From assembly GCF_040566555.1 (NCBI RefSeq), contig NZ_JBEWYP010000002.1, positions 434,001 through 498,000 on the forward strand: 64,000 bases of DNA, read 5' to 3'. A model generated the notes under the pieces. The model saw nothing but the letters and a program-made list of their open reading frames with translations, did no database searches and had not been told where the DNA came from. This document shows positions 1-8,829 of this stretch, in pieces. Position 1 is the first letter of the stretch. Every line of letters starts with the position of its first letter. This stretch comes from Sediminicola sp040566555 (GTDB lineage: Bacteria; Bacteroidota; Bacteroidia; Flavobacteriales; Flavobacteriaceae). The position numbers and the translations under genes are program-made.

Positions 1-1
1 C

Positions 2-1117
2 CAGGAAGAAACCAGATTGCTTCTTTTTCCGGATGCCATGGATAAAAAGCACAGGGAAATACTGTTCGTGACCGAAACCAATGATCATATTGCGGTATGG
101 GAAGGTGAAAAACTGACCAAGGAGAAGGCTACTGAAGTTTCGGGGATAGAAACTGTTTATTGGTTGAGTGATTTCGACAAGATATTCTTTGACCTCATGA
201 CAGAGGCAGACACTATTTATTTCAACACCAATGAGCATTACAGACAAGCTGTTGTCACCGAAACACGGGAAGACCGCTTTATTAAGAAATGTAAGGCAGA
301 TTTCCCAGCCCACCAATGGGCAAAGAGCAATCCCATTTTGCAGGAGATCAGAGGTATTAAGGAGCCAGAAGAATTGGATATAATGCAGACGGCCTGCAAT
401 ATCACCGAGAAAGGCTTTAGGAGATTGTTGGGGTTTGTAAAACCTGGTGTCTGGGAGTACGAGATAGAGGCGGAGCTGATGCATGAGTTTTTGAGGAATA
501 AATCCAAGGGCTTTGCTTACACTCCTATTATTGCTTCTGGGAACAATGCCAATGTGCTGCACTATGTGGTCAATAACCAACAGTGTAAGGATGGGGATTT
601 GTTGTTGATGGATGTTGCGGCGGAATATGCCAATTATTCAAGTGATCTCAGTAGGACTATCCCGGTAAATGGAAAGTTTACAGCACGTCAGAAAGCAGTT
701 TATGAAGCTGTGCTCAGGGTGAAAAATGATGCAACCAAAATGTTGGTGCCTGGAACAATCTGGGCAGAATACCACAAAGAGGTGGGGAAAATGATGACCT
801 CGGAACTTCTGGGCTTGGGCTTGCTGGACAAGGCCGATGTGCAAAATGAAAATAAGGACTGGCCAGCGTACAAAAAGTATTTTATGCACGGTACCAGTCA
901 CCATATTGGGCTCAACACCCATGATTATGGACTATTAAAGACCCCAATGAAGGCAAACATGGTCTTTACGGTAGAACCTGGAATTTATATTCCTAAAGAA
1001 GGTTTTGGAATTCGTTTGGAAGATGATGTGGTGATCCAGGAAAAGGGAGAACCTTTCAATTTAATGGGCAATATCCCGATTGAAGTTGAGGAAATTGAAT
1101 CGTTGATGAATCAATAA
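2..1117 (+). CDS. pepP: Xaa-Pro aminopeptidase (M24B), 5' end outside window
   Basis: Cytosolic metallopeptidase that removes the N-terminal residue from peptides with proline in second position. The open frame is already running at base 2, so the N-terminal part of the creatinase-like domain is missing; about 370 codons remain of a family usually near 430. The five M24 dimetal ligands are visible in order: Asp in LLMDVAAEY, Asp in SSDLSRT, His in GTSHHIGLNTHD, Glu in TVEPGIYIP and Glu in IRLEDDVVI. An internal TTG at base 17 could be taken for a start but is not one, because coding continues upstream. The gene ends before a bidirectional terminator shared with the convergent carrier gene. 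Confidence 0.93.
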   Translation, partial: QEETRLLLFPDAMDKKHREILFVTETNDHIAVWEGEKLTKEKATEVSGIETVYWLSDFDKIFFDLMTEADTIYFNTNEHYRQAVVTETREDRFIKKCKADFPAHQWAKSNPILQEIRGIKEPEELDIMQTACNITEKGFRRLLGFVKPGVWEYEIEAELMHEFLRNKSKGFAYTPIIASGNNANVLHYVVNNQQCKDGDLLLMDVAAEYANYSSDLSRTIPVNGKFTARQKAVYEAVLRVKNDATKMLVPGTIWAEYHKEVGKMMTSELLGLGLLDKADVQNENKDWPAYKKYFMHGTSHHIGLNTHDYGLLKTPMKANMVFTVEPGIYIPKEGFGIRLEDDVVIQEKGEPFNLMGNIPIEVEEIESLMNQ

Positions 1118-1170
1118 TGCCTAAGTTCCGAGATTGGTTCTCAAAATGGCAATAAACAATATCTTAAAAA

Positions 1171-1200
1171 AGTGGGGCTTTAAACAGCCCCACTTTTTTT
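1171..1200. terminator. Bidirectional intrinsic terminator
   Basis: The stem AGTGGGGCT / AGCCCCACT closes a 5-nt loop. It is preceded by an A-run and followed by a T-run, so it can end transcripts of the aminopeptidase gene (+) and of the convergent amino-acid carrier (-). Confidence 0.85.
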
Positions 1201-1202
1201 AT

Positions 1203-2498
1203 CTAACTTAATGATTCCCTATTGTTTTTTGGAGACTTTGGTTCAAGAAGATTCGCAATTATAAAAGTTGCAAAAGCGGGCAATACCCATCCTAGGCTGT
1301 AATCGCTCAAAGGAATAAAAGGGTTTATCTTTTCCATGTAGTTCCCAAGGCTTATGCTGTTCATGAAATCGGGGATACTAAAAATGATAGTCATTACAAT
1401 TACCGCCCTAAAAACAAAGGTCGTCGCCCATTTCTCCGGTGCCACGTTCAATAAGATCAGTACTATGGTAATTGGGTAGATGAACATAAGGGCCGGCAAG
1501 GCCACTGCAATAATGTAAGCTACATCAAACTGTCCCATAAGGACACCCAACAGACATCCGATAACGGCTGTGATGGTAAAGGCCAATTGTGATTCCTTAA
1601 AGCGTGATTTTATGAAGTCGGCCGTACCAGTTACTATTCCTACCGCCGTAGTAAAACAAGCCAAACTAACCAAAAGACTTAAAAACAGATTGGCAGTACT
1701 GCCGAGGGTATTTGTGCTTATGCCGGTCAGTAAGGCGACCCTTGTAATTTGCGGATCAAACCTGTCAAACATCAGGGCACCAGATAGAATAAGCCCTGCG
1801 TAGATTAAAAAGAGGGCCAAGCCGGCCAACCATCCTGCACGGCGGATAAGACTTCTTTTCTCAGCATAAGAACCCGTACTTTTTAGATTGATGGAAACAA
1901 TGATCACTCCTCCCACCACCACGGCGCCAATGGCATCAAAAGTCTGGTAACCTTCGAGGATGGCATCGGTAAAAGGACTTTTAAATTGGGAAACCCCAAA
2001 ATTGAAATCTTCAAAAAATAGGGTTGTGCCTGTGATCAACAATAGGATTAATATAATGGCCGGGGTCAGTATTTTGCCTAAAATATCCAATAGTTTGGAT
2101 CGGTTTATCACAAAAAGAAAGACCAGAGCAAAGTATATAATACTGGTAAGGAGATAGGGGGTTTCAAAAAAAGGTTGAATAGCGATCTCATGGGTCACCG
2201 AAGCTGTCCTTGGGGACGGCAAACCAATGGAAATAGCGTATATAATAAGGGAATAGACCAAGCTGAATGTTGGGGACACTTTTTTACCAAAATCGAAGAT
2301 GGTTCCCTGTAGTTTTGCGTGTGCCAAAATTCCCATGATGGGGATAAGCACTGCGGAGATGCAAAACCCAAGGGTCACCAACCACCATAGATCTCCAGAT
2401 TTAAAACCCAATAATGGAGGTAATATTAAATTTCCCGCACCAAAAAACAAGGAAAAAAGGGCAAAGGCGGTGATTAGGGTTTCTTTGGTCTTATTCAT
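1203..2498 (-). CDS. brnQ: Branched-chain amino acid transport carrier (LIVCS family)
   Basis: Inner-membrane Na+ or H+ coupled carrier for leucine, isoleucine and valine. About 431 residues with roughly twelve hydrophobic segments. The N-terminal segment LFSLFFGAGNLILPPLLGF is the family signature (FFGAGNLIxPP), and length and helix density match BrnQ. I chose ATG at 2498; the frame can be read three codons further to a TTG at 2507, but ATG gives the usual family start. It stands alone, converging on the aminopeptidase gene. No clear Shine-Dalgarno is seen, as is common in Bacteroidetes. Confidence 0.9.
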   Translation of the reverse strand: MNKTKETLITAFALFSLFFGAGNLILPPLLGFKSGDLWWLVTLGFCISAVLIPIMGILAHAKLQGTIFDFGKKVSPTFSLVYSLIIYAISIGLPSPRTASVTHEIAIQPFFETPYLLTSIIYFALVFLFVINRSKLLDILGKILTPAIILILLLITGTTLFFEDFNFGVSQFKSPFTDAILEGYQTFDAIGAVVVGGVIIVSINLKSTGSYAEKRSLIRRAGWLAGLALFLIYAGLILSGALMFDRFDPQITRVALLTGISTNTLGSTANLFLSLLVSLACFTTAVGIVTGTADFIKSRFKESQLAFTITAVIGCLLGVLMGQFDVAYIIAVALPALMFIYPITIVLILLNVAPEKWATTFVFRAVIVMTIIFSIPDFMNSISLGNYMEKINPFIPLSDYSLGWVLPAFATFIIANLLEPKSPKNNRESLS

Positions 2499-2556
2499 AT
2501 TTGGCAAAAAAAATCGAGCGAAAGATAATGGAAAATCACTTACGGCAAAACGTGTA

Positions 2557-2608
2557 TTTCATCGGACAAAAATAAGGGGGGTCGAGAAAAAGAGTTGCGT
2601 TCATCGAA
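2557..2608 (+). promoter_or_regulatory. Two copies of the TTCATCG-type intergenic motif
   Basis: TTTCATCGGA (2557-2566) and GTTCATCGAAAAAA (from 2599) lie in the same orientation in the spacer between the divergent amino-acid carrier and the small zinc-ribbon gene. The same core recurs in several other spacers of this window. Function unknown; a regulator-binding site is an inference. Confidence 0.35.
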
Positions 2609-2768
2609 AAAAGTAAAAAAAACATCCAATTCACCCAATATTAACGTATCTAATAGCGTTGTTAAATTAAAGCAGTTCAATGAGTTGCTATTACCCCGAA
2701 GAAACCTAGTCTAACTTTTGCATTTAAGGTCCCCAAACCGAACCAATGCGCACCTAAAAACCTACATT

Positions 2769-3023
2769 ATGAAAAAAGTATTTTCTAACTACGGCACAAA
2801 GCTCAGCTCCTTTTGCTGCGGCATTTTTGGACATCACTACGCGGTATCAAAAAGAGTTACCTTTCACATTAAAGAGTACAAATGTATCCACTGTCAAAAG
2901 GAAGTGACTACGGATGTTAGTGGCAATCTTTCTAGTTTGACCCCTGAACGCCAGGATATCAATAATACCCTTGAACATTTATATCAGAAAAAACATAGGA
3001 CTACCACGCAACAAGTTGCCTAA
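2769..3023 (+). CDS. Small zinc-ribbon-like protein
   Basis: An 84-residue protein of unknown function. It carries C17-x4-H22-H23 (CGIFGHHY) and C39-x2-C42 (YKCIHC), a pairing that resembles small single-domain zinc ribbons of the DUF1660 kind (CxxFGHxW...CxxC). The C-terminal third is polar and Gln/Thr/Lys-rich. The start is taken at ATG 2769; a TTG 17 codons upstream extends the frame but gives an unlikely N-terminus. No signal peptide, so probably cytosolic. Its TAA stop abuts the stop of thiL on the other strand with no base between. Metal binding is inferred from the cysteine/histidine spacing only. Confidence 0.7.
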   Translation: MKKVFSNYGTKLSSFCCGIFGHHYAVSKRVTFHIKEYKCIHCQKEVTTDVSGNLSSLTPERQDINNTLEHLYQKKHRTTTQQVA

Positions 3024-4073
3024 TTAGTCATTGGAAAATGAATTCCAGCCCTGAGCGGTTAATGGAATTTTTGAATTATTCCTGGAGATTAAATGTGCCC
3101 CTTCGTTTTGATCTGTCATGTGCCCCACGACGGTTAAATTGGGATTGCCTTTTATTTTCAGGAATTCTTTTTGGTCTATAGTGAACAGTAGCTCGTAGTC
3201 CTCGCCTCCGCTGAGCGCTACCAAGGTGCTGTCTATATTAAATTCTTCACAGGCAGCTATTACCGTTGGATCTAAAGGAATCTTGTCTTCGAACAAATTA
3301 CACCCAACCCCACTCTGTTTGCATAAATGCAATATTTCTGATGATAGTCCGTCACTGATGTCGATCATAGAGGTAGGTTTCACATCCAGTGTCTTTAATA
3401 GTTCTACAATATCCCTTCTTGCTTCTGGTTTTAATTGACGCTCCACAATATAGGTATACATGGAAAGGTCCGGGTTGCTGTTTGGGTTCACTTTAAAAAC
3501 CTCCTTTTCACGCTCCAAGACCTGAAGTCCGCAATAAGCGGCTCCCAAATCTCCAGAAACCACCAGTAGGTCGTTGGGTCTTGCGCCGTTTCTATAGGTG
3601 ATATCTTCTTCTTTTGACTCGCCAATTGCTGTGATGCTGATCAACATCCCCTTGGTAGAGGAAGTAGTGTCGCCCCCTACAACATCTACATTGTAGATTT
3701 CCGCGGCCAATTCCACGCCGCTATAAAATTCCTCGAGAGCTTCCAATGGAAAACGGTTGGAAACGGCTATAGAAACCGTAACCTGGGTCGCTTTGGCATT
3801 CATGGCATAAATATCGGATAGGTTCACCATCACGGATTTATAACCTAAATGTTTTAGCGGCATATAACTGAGGTCAAAATGGACCCCTTCAATCAATAAA
3901 TCGGTGGAAATAACTGCCTTATTTTCCTTAAAGTCCAAAACCGCAGCATCATCGCCGATACCTTTAATGGAGGATTCATTTTTAAGGGTAAAATTTTTGG
4001 TCAAATGTTCTATCAAACCAAATTCCCCCAAAGACTCCAAAGATGTATTTTCTGTATTTTTATTTTCAAGCAT
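3024..4073 (-). CDS. thiL: Thiamine-monophosphate kinase
   Basis: Phosphorylates thiamine monophosphate with ATP to give the cofactor thiamine diphosphate, in the cytosol. About 349 residues, a usual ThiL length. Visible marks are SIKGIGDDAAVLDF near the N-terminus (Mg/ATP-binding Asp residues), VNLSDIYAMNA, DVVGGDTTSS and ISDGLSSEI, typical of the AIRS/PurM-like fold. I start at ATG 4073 (MLENKNTENTSLE); the frame runs 23 codons further upstream but that extension is Cys/Tyr-rich and atypical. A TATTTTTG element lies only four bases before this ATG, so the message may be almost leaderless. No TPP riboswitch is visible upstream. Confidence 0.93.
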   Translation of the reverse strand: MLENKNTENTSLESLGEFGLIEHLTKNFTLKNESSIKGIGDDAAVLDFKENKAVISTDLLIEGVHFDLSYMPLKHLGYKSVMVNLSDIYAMNAKATQVTVSIAVSNRFPLEALEEFYSGVELAAEIYNVDVVGGDTTSSTKGMLISITAIGESKEEDITYRNGARPNDLLVVSGDLGAAYCGLQVLEREKEVFKVNPNSNPDLSMYTYIVERQLKPEARRDIVELLKTLDVKPTSMIDISDGLSSEILHLCKQSGVGCNLFEDKIPLDPTVIAACEEFNIDSTLVALSGGEDYELLFTIDQKEFLKIKGNPNLTVVGHMTDQNEGAHLISRNNSKIPLTAQGWNSFSND

Positions 4074-4077
4074 GCTG

Positions 4078-4085
4078 CAAAAATA
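4078..4085 (-). promoter_or_regulatory. Bacteroidetes -7 element upstream of thiL
   Basis: TATTTTTG read on the minus strand matches TAnnTTTG exactly and ends four bases before the thiL ATG. If used, transcription would begin at about the start codon. No TTG (-33) is seen at the usual distance. Confidence 0.4.
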
Positions 4086-4178
4086 AGAAGGATATGTCTG
4101 ATTAATACATAAATGGAATTTAATTTCCTGGATGACGGACAATAATTGTACATTGCTAAATTCTAAAATTGTAATACT

Positions 4179-4397
4179 ATGAAAAAAGTTATTTTTGCGC
4201 TGGCTATATTAGCTTTCTCGACCTTTTCATTGGTTTCTTGTAGAGAGACCAAAGAAAAAACAATTGTTATTGAAAAAGAGGTAAAAGAAGAAGCGAAAGA
4301 AGAAAAGGGCATCCTTGAAAGAGCAGGAGAAAAGGCGGACAAAGAAGTAAATGAAGAAATCGATAAAAAAATTGAAGAAATCGGAGACGATAACTAA
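4179..4397 (+). CDS. Small charged lipoprotein
   Basis: A 72-residue protein with an N-terminal signal peptide ending in the lipobox LVSC (cleavage before Cys21), so probably an outer- or inner-membrane-anchored lipoprotein. The mature part is almost entirely Lys/Glu, with the repeated pattern EKEVKEEAKEEKG, and is predicted to form one amphipathic or coiled-coil helix. No recognised domain. It lies between thiL and the SUF block, has its own strong terminator downstream, and so is likely transcribed alone. Confidence 0.75.
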   Translation: MKKVIFALAILAFSTFSLVSCRETKEKTIVIEKEVKEEAKEEKGILERAGEKADKEVNEEIDKKIEEIGDDN

Positions 4398-4431
4398 GAT
4401 AGGCTAGTTCGCCCGAGTGTAATTTCCAATG

Positions 4432-4476
4432 AAAAAACCGACAAATTGTTCCTGGAACTTTTTGTTGGTTTTTTTT
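4432..4476 (+). terminator. Long intrinsic terminator
   Basis: An A-rich arm containing AACCGACAAA pairs (one G-U) with TTTGTTGGTT. The inner hairpin GTTCC-T-GGAAC extends the stem, and eight T follow. It separates the small lipoprotein gene from the SUF transcript. Confidence 0.8.
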
Positions 4477-4507
4477 GTGGTTATGCGAATATTTAATTTC
4501 TTTAAAA

Positions 4508-4516
4508 TTCATCGAA
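4508..4516 (+). promoter_or_regulatory. TTCATCG-type motif upstream of sufA
   Basis: TTCATCGAA occurs 79 bases before the putative -7 element of the SUF operon. It is one occurrence of the recurrent intergenic motif described in the findings. Confidence 0.3.
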
Positions 4517-4586
4517 CATAGGAAAAGCCTATACCTAAATACGTTATATTAATGTTAGGAAGTATGGGAAAACCCTACTTATACCT

Positions 4587-4594
4587 TATATTTG
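4587..4594 (+). promoter_or_regulatory. Promoter -7 element of the sufABCD transcript
   Basis: TATATTTG is an exact match to TAnnTTTG, 30 bases before the sufA ATG. No TTG -33 element is found at about 20 bases upstream, which may mean that an activator helps. Confidence 0.55.
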
Positions 4595-4623
4595 TAAATT
4601 ATTTAGAATAAATCCAATTAGAT

Positions 4624-4953
4624 ATGATTAAAGTATCGGAAACAGCCAAACATAGAGTGGTCTCCCTAATGACGGAGAGCGGCTATAATGCGGAAAAAGA
4701 TTATGTCCGTGTGGGTGTAAAAAGCGGAGGTTGCAGTGGACTTTCCTACGACCTTAGTTTTGACAATAAAATTGAAGAGTCAGATAAAATGTTTGAGGAT
4801 AACGCGGTTAAGATCATTGTGGACAAAAAGAGTTTTTTGTACCTAGTGGGCACTACCTTGGAATACTCAGGCGGACTAAACGGGAAAGGGTTTGTGTTCA
4901 ACAACCCAAATGCGCAGAGGACCTGTGGATGTGGCGAGAGCTTTTCATTGTAA
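4624..4953 (+). CDS. sufA: Fe-S cluster assembly A-type carrier (HesB/IscA family)
   Basis: A-type carrier that takes Fe-S clusters from the SufBCD scaffold to client proteins in the cytosol. 109 residues, the usual size. The three ligand cysteines are present: Cys37 in SGGCSGLSY and Cys101/Cys103 in the C-terminal CGCGESF. First gene of the SUF run, 60 bp upstream of sufB. A TATATTTG promoter element and a strong upstream terminator indicate that the transcript begins here. Whether to call it SufA or an IscA-like carrier cannot be settled from sequence; context favours SufA. Confidence 0.92.
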   Translation: MIKVSETAKHRVVSLMTESGYNAEKDYVRVGVKSGGCSGLSYDLSFDNKIEESDKMFEDNAVKIIVDKKSFLYLVGTTLEYSGGLNGKGFVFNNPNAQRTCGCGESFSL

Positions 4954-5013
4954 CAGGAACTTATCGAATAAAGAATAATATGTAAAATCCCTTTTGGGAG
5001 TAAAGTTGCTAAT

Positions 5014-6459
5014 ATGGCATATACAGAGGAAGAATTAAAGAAGGAGCTGGAGACCAAAGAATATGAATATGGTTTTTACACAGATATAGAATCGGATACC
5101 TTTCCAAATGGTCTTAACGAAGATATTGTTATGGCTATTTCCAAAAAGAAGGAAGAGCCACAATGGATGACAGATTGGCGATTGGAAGCTTTCCGTGTCT
5201 GGAAGGAAATGATAGAGCCGGAATGGGCCAATGTAAATTATACCAAGCCAGATTTTCAGGCTATTTCCTATTATTCAGCACCAAACAAGAAGCCAAAGTA
5301 CGATAGCATTGATGAGGTAGATCCAGAATTGTTGGAGACCTTTAAAAAGTTGGGGATCTCTTTGGACGAACAAAAGAAATTGGCAGGTGTAGCCGTGGAT
5401 ATCGTGATGGATTCGGTTTCTGTAGCAACAACTTTTAAAAAGACATTGGCGGAAAAAGGAATTATTTTCTGTTCTATTTCCGAAGCCATACAAGAGCATC
5501 CTGAATTAGTGCGCAAACATTTGGGCACTGTGGTGCCTCAGAAAGACAATTTTTATGCAGCTCTAAATTCAGCGGTATTTTCTGATGGATCTTTCTGTTA
5601 CATTCCAAAAGGAGTTCGCTGCCCAATGGAACTGTCCACTTACTTTAGGATCAACCAAGCAGGGACAGGACAGTTCGAAAGGACTTTGGTAATTGCAGAC
5701 GAAGGCAGTTATGTAAGTTATTTGGAAGGGTGTACCGCACCGTCCAGAGATGAAAATCAATTGCATGCAGCCGTGGTGGAACTTATTGCCCTGGATAATG
5801 CAGAGATAAAATATTCAACAGTTCAAAACTGGTACCCTGGAAACAAAGAGGGTAAAGGCGGAGTGTACAACTTTGTTACCAAGAGAGGGATTTGTGAAAA
5901 GAACGCCAAGATATCTTGGACACAGGTAGAGACTGGGTCCGCAGTAACTTGGAAATATCCTTCCTGTATTCTTAAAGGAGATAATTCCATAGGTGAATTT
6001 TATTCTATTGCTGTGACCAATAACTATCAGCAGGCAGACACAGGTACTAAAATGATCCACTTGGGCAAGAACACAAGGAGTACCATTATATCCAAGGGTA
6101 TTTCTGCCGGAAAATCACAGAACAGCTACAGAGGGTTGGTACAGATAAATAGCAGGGCAGAAAATGCCAGGAATTTTTCACAGTGCGATTCCCTATTGAT
6201 GGGCAACGAATGTGGGGCTCATACGTTCCCATATATTGAAGTAAAAAATAAAACTGCACAGATAGAACATGAGGCTACTACGAGTAAGATCGGGGAAGAC
6301 CAAATTTTCTATTGCAACCAAAGGGGAATAAATACGGAAAAGGCCATTGCCCTAATTGTAAACGGCTTTAGCAAAGAAGTATTGAACAAGCTGCCCATGG
6401 AGTTTGCTGTAGAGGCACAAAAACTATTGGAAATCAGTTTAGAGGGGTCTGTAGGATAA
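5014..6459 (+). CDS. sufB: Fe-S cluster assembly scaffold SufB
   Basis: Scaffold subunit of the SufBC2D complex, on which clusters are built from SufE-delivered sulfur. 481 residues, standard length. The beta-helix core and the conserved segment SFCYIPKGVRCPMELSTYFR are intact. The C-terminal block GEDQIFYCNQRGI contains Cys434, equivalent by motif to the essential sulfur-accepting cysteine of Escherichia coli SufB. It starts at ATG 5014, with no competing start. Spacing to sufC is 50 bp, consistent with one operon with sufA, sufC and sufD. Confidence 0.96.
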   Translation: MAYTEEELKKELETKEYEYGFYTDIESDTFPNGLNEDIVMAISKKKEEPQWMTDWRLEAFRVWKEMIEPEWANVNYTKPDFQAISYYSAPNKKPKYDSIDEVDPELLETFKKLGISLDEQKKLAGVAVDIVMDSVSVATTFKKTLAEKGIIFCSISEAIQEHPELVRKHLGTVVPQKDNFYAALNSAVFSDGSFCYIPKGVRCPMELSTYFRINQAGTGQFERTLVIADEGSYVSYLEGCTAPSRDENQLHAAVVELIALDNAEIKYSTVQNWYPGNKEGKGGVYNFVTKRGICEKNAKISWTQVETGSAVTWKYPSCILKGDNSIGEFYSIAVTNNYQQADTGTKMIHLGKNTRSTIISKGISAGKSQNSYRGLVQINSRAENARNFSQCDSLLMGNECGAHTFPYIEVKNKTAQIEHEATTSKIGEDQIFYCNQRGINTEKAIALIVNGFSKEVLNKLPMEFAVEAQKLLEISLEGSVG

Positions 6460-6509
6460 CCGACGACCATACACAATAAGAGTAAGTTACTATATATAAA
6501 AAATTGAAC

Positions 6510-7262
6510 ATGCTTAAAATCAACAACCTACATGCAAGTGTAGAAGACAAGGAGATACTTAATGGGATTAACCTGGAAGTAAAGGCAGGAGAGGTGCATG
6601 CCATCATGGGACCCAACGGTTCTGGGAAGAGTACTTTGGCTTCGGTGATAGCCGGAAAAGAAGAATTTGAAGTGACTGAGGGTTCAGTGGAATTGGAAGG
6701 TGAGAATATGGAAGATATGTCACCGGAAGAAAGGGCCCACAAAGGGATTTTCCTTTCGTTCCAATATCCTGTGGAAATACCAGGTGTGTCCGTGACCAAC
6801 TTTATGAAAACGGCCATCAATGAATCCCGCAAAGCAAAAGGTCAGGCAGATATGCCCGCCAATCAAATGTTGAAGTTGATCCGTGAGAAATCTGAACTTT
6901 TGGAAATCGATCGTAAATTTTTATCCAGATCCTTGAATGAAGGATTTTCTGGAGGTGAGAAGAAGCGAAATGAAATTTTTCAAATGGCCATGTTGGAGCC
7001 AAAATTGGCCATCTTGGATGAAACTGATTCCGGATTGGATATCGATGCCCTTCGTATCGTTGCCAATGGGGTGAACAAATTAAAAAGCAAGGACAACGCG
7101 GTAATCGTGATTACCCACTACCAACGTTTGTTGGATTATATAGTGCCAGATTTTGTACATGTATTGCACAATGGTAAAATTGTAAAGTCCGGTGGCAAGG
7201 AATTGGCATTGGAGCTGGAAGAAAAAGGATACGACTGGTTGAAACCGGAAACTGCAGTATAA
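6510..7262 (+). CDS. sufC: Fe-S cluster assembly ATPase SufC
   Basis: ABC-type ATPase of the SufBC2D complex; it dimerises on ATP binding and reshapes SufB-SufD during cluster assembly. 250 residues. Walker A is GPNGSGKST, the ABC signature region is FSGGEKKRNEI and Walker B is LAILDETDSGLDID, with the SufC-typical EKKRNE variation of the signature. I start at ATG 6510; a TTG two codons upstream is also in frame but less likely. It lies between sufB and sufD, as in other SUF operons. Confidence 0.96.
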   Translation: MLKINNLHASVEDKEILNGINLEVKAGEVHAIMGPNGSGKSTLASVIAGKEEFEVTEGSVELEGENMEDMSPEERAHKGIFLSFQYPVEIPGVSVTNFMKTAINESRKAKGQADMPANQMLKLIREKSELLEIDRKFLSRSLNEGFSGGEKKRNEIFQMAMLEPKLAILDETDSGLDIDALRIVANGVNKLKSKDNAVIVITHYQRLLDYIVPDFVHVLHNGKIVKSGGKELALELEEKGYDWLKPETAV

Positions 7263-7331
7263 TTGGAGTGAACAGCACAGGTTTGTGGGCATGACCAACA
7301 AAAATGTGTTGAGAACTGAAAATTGAAAAAA

Positions 7332-8648
7332 ATGGATTTAAAAGAGAAATTGGTTTCTTCCTTTATGGCTTTTGAGAACAATGTAGATGTGGACCATCCG
7401 GTACACGACATCCGTTCGGAGGCCATTAAGAATTTTGAAACTAAAGGATTCCCTACCAAAAAAGAGGAAGCTTGGAAATATACATCTTTGAACAGCCTGC
7501 TGAAGGTAGATTTCAGTGTGTTTCCTAAAAAAGAGACTTCCTTGGAATATAAGGATGTAAAAAGATATTTTTTACATGAGATAGATAGTTATAAGATTGT
7601 TTTTGTCGATGGGGTGTACAGCTCTTATCTATCAGAGACAACCCATGACGGAGTGGATATCTGTTTGATGAGTTCTGCATTGAACAAACCGACCTACAAG
7701 GCGGTAATCGATGTGTATTTCAATAAAATAGCTTCTAAAGATGAGTCTTTGACTACGTTGAATACAGCCTTTAGTAAAGAAGGGGCGTATATCTATATCC
7801 CAAAAAACAAGGTGCCCAAAAAGCCGATAGAGATCATTCACTTTTCTACTGGTAATGAGGCGGCCATGATGTTGCAGCCCCGCAGCTTGATTGTAGCGGA
7901 GGAAAATGCCGAATTACAGGTTATTGAGCGCCATCAAAGTCTAACTACCAATGAGGTGTTTACCAATTCTGTGACCGAAATCTTCGCGGCCAAAAGCGCC
8001 AATGTAGATTACTACAAGGTGCAGAACGATAGCGCTTCGGCTTCTTTGATAGACAATACGTATATAGACCAGAAAGATAAAAGTGTGGTAAGGGTGCATA
8101 CGTTCTCCTTTGGAGGAAAATTGACCCGTAACAACCTTAACTTTTACCAGAATGGAGAATATATAGATTCTATCATGAAAGGGGTAACCATTTTGGGGGA
8201 TAAACAACACGTGGACCACCACACCTTAGTGCACCATATTGAACCTAACTGTGAGAGTCACCAGGATTACAAGGGGATTTACGGCGATAATTCTACAGGG
8301 GTCTTTAATGGAAAGATCATTGTGAATAAAATAGCCCAAAAGACCAACGCATTTCAGCAGAACAACAATATTTTGGTCAGTGATAAGGCTACCATCAACA
8401 CCAAACCACAATTGGAAATTTTTGCAGATGATGTAAAATGTTCCCACGGTTGTACCATTGGTCAGTTAGATGCAGACGCCTTGTTTTACTTGCAGTCTAG
8501 GGGTATCCCTATGAAGGAGGCAAGGGCCTTGTTAATGTATGCTTTTGCCAATAATGTATTGTCCAGTGTGCGTATTCCAGAACTAAAAACAAGAATCAAT
8601 AAGTTGATCGCCAACAAATTGGGGGTTAATTTAGGTTTCGATCTATAA
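7332..8648 (+). CDS. sufD: Fe-S cluster assembly protein SufD
   Basis: SufB paralogue that pairs with SufB in the scaffold complex and is needed for iron acquisition. 438 residues. The C-terminal half is the SufBD beta-helix. The block KCSHGCTIGQLDADALFYLQSRGIP carries the His that forms the SufB-SufD interface site in E. coli SufD, followed by the helical tail ARALLMYAFANNVL. ATG 7332 is preferred over a TTG three codons upstream. A perfect terminator 28 bases after the stop ends the sufABCD transcript, so the desulfurase gene is separately transcribed. Confidence 0.95.
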   Translation: MDLKEKLVSSFMAFENNVDVDHPVHDIRSEAIKNFETKGFPTKKEEAWKYTSLNSLLKVDFSVFPKKETSLEYKDVKRYFLHEIDSYKIVFVDGVYSSYLSETTHDGVDICLMSSALNKPTYKAVIDVYFNKIASKDESLTTLNTAFSKEGAYIYIPKNKVPKKPIEIIHFSTGNEAAMMLQPRSLIVAEENAELQVIERHQSLTTNEVFTNSVTEIFAAKSANVDYYKVQNDSASASLIDNTYIDQKDKSVVRVHTFSFGGKLTRNNLNFYQNGEYIDSIMKGVTILGDKQHVDHHTLVHHIEPNCESHQDYKGIYGDNSTGVFNGKIIVNKIAQKTNAFQQNNNILVSDKATINTKPQLEIFADDVKCSHGCTIGQLDADALFYLQSRGIPMKEARALLMYAFANNVLSSVRIPELKTRINKLIANKLGVNLGFDL

Positions 8649-8676
8649 ACTCGTAGTATACCGAGTACTTTAACCT

Positions 8677-8702
8677 AAAAGGGGCCAATTGGCCCCTTTT
8701 TT
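8677..8702 (+). terminator. Terminator of the sufABCD operon
   Basis: A perfect 10-bp stem AAAAGGGGCC / GGCCCCTTTT with the loop AATT, followed by T. It lies directly after sufD. Confidence 0.9.
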
Positions 8703-8804
8703 AATGATTTCCGTTTTGAGTTTTAATTAAGGAATACTCATATTTTTGGTATTATTTTAACGAATGTTCAACTTGGTTTAATGGACATATAGTCAAATAG
8801 TTGT

Positions 8805-8812
8805 TACCTTTG
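8805..8812 (+). promoter_or_regulatory. Promoter -7 element of sufS
   Basis: TACCTTTG matches TAnnTTTG exactly. It ends only five bases before the first possible ATG (8818), so the start point would fall at about that codon. This favours an internal start for SufS. Confidence 0.55.
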
Positions 8813-8829
8813 TAACTATGGAATTAGCT

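Noticed and set aside
638..922. 94-codon minus-strand frame inside the aminopeptidase gene
   Set aside because: It is antisense to the conserved M24 domain with intact metal ligands; no plausible protein features of its own.
4074..4178. Possible TPP riboswitch before thiL
   Set aside because: No CUGAGA-type core or matching stems in the 105-bp spacer; only a -7 element is seen.
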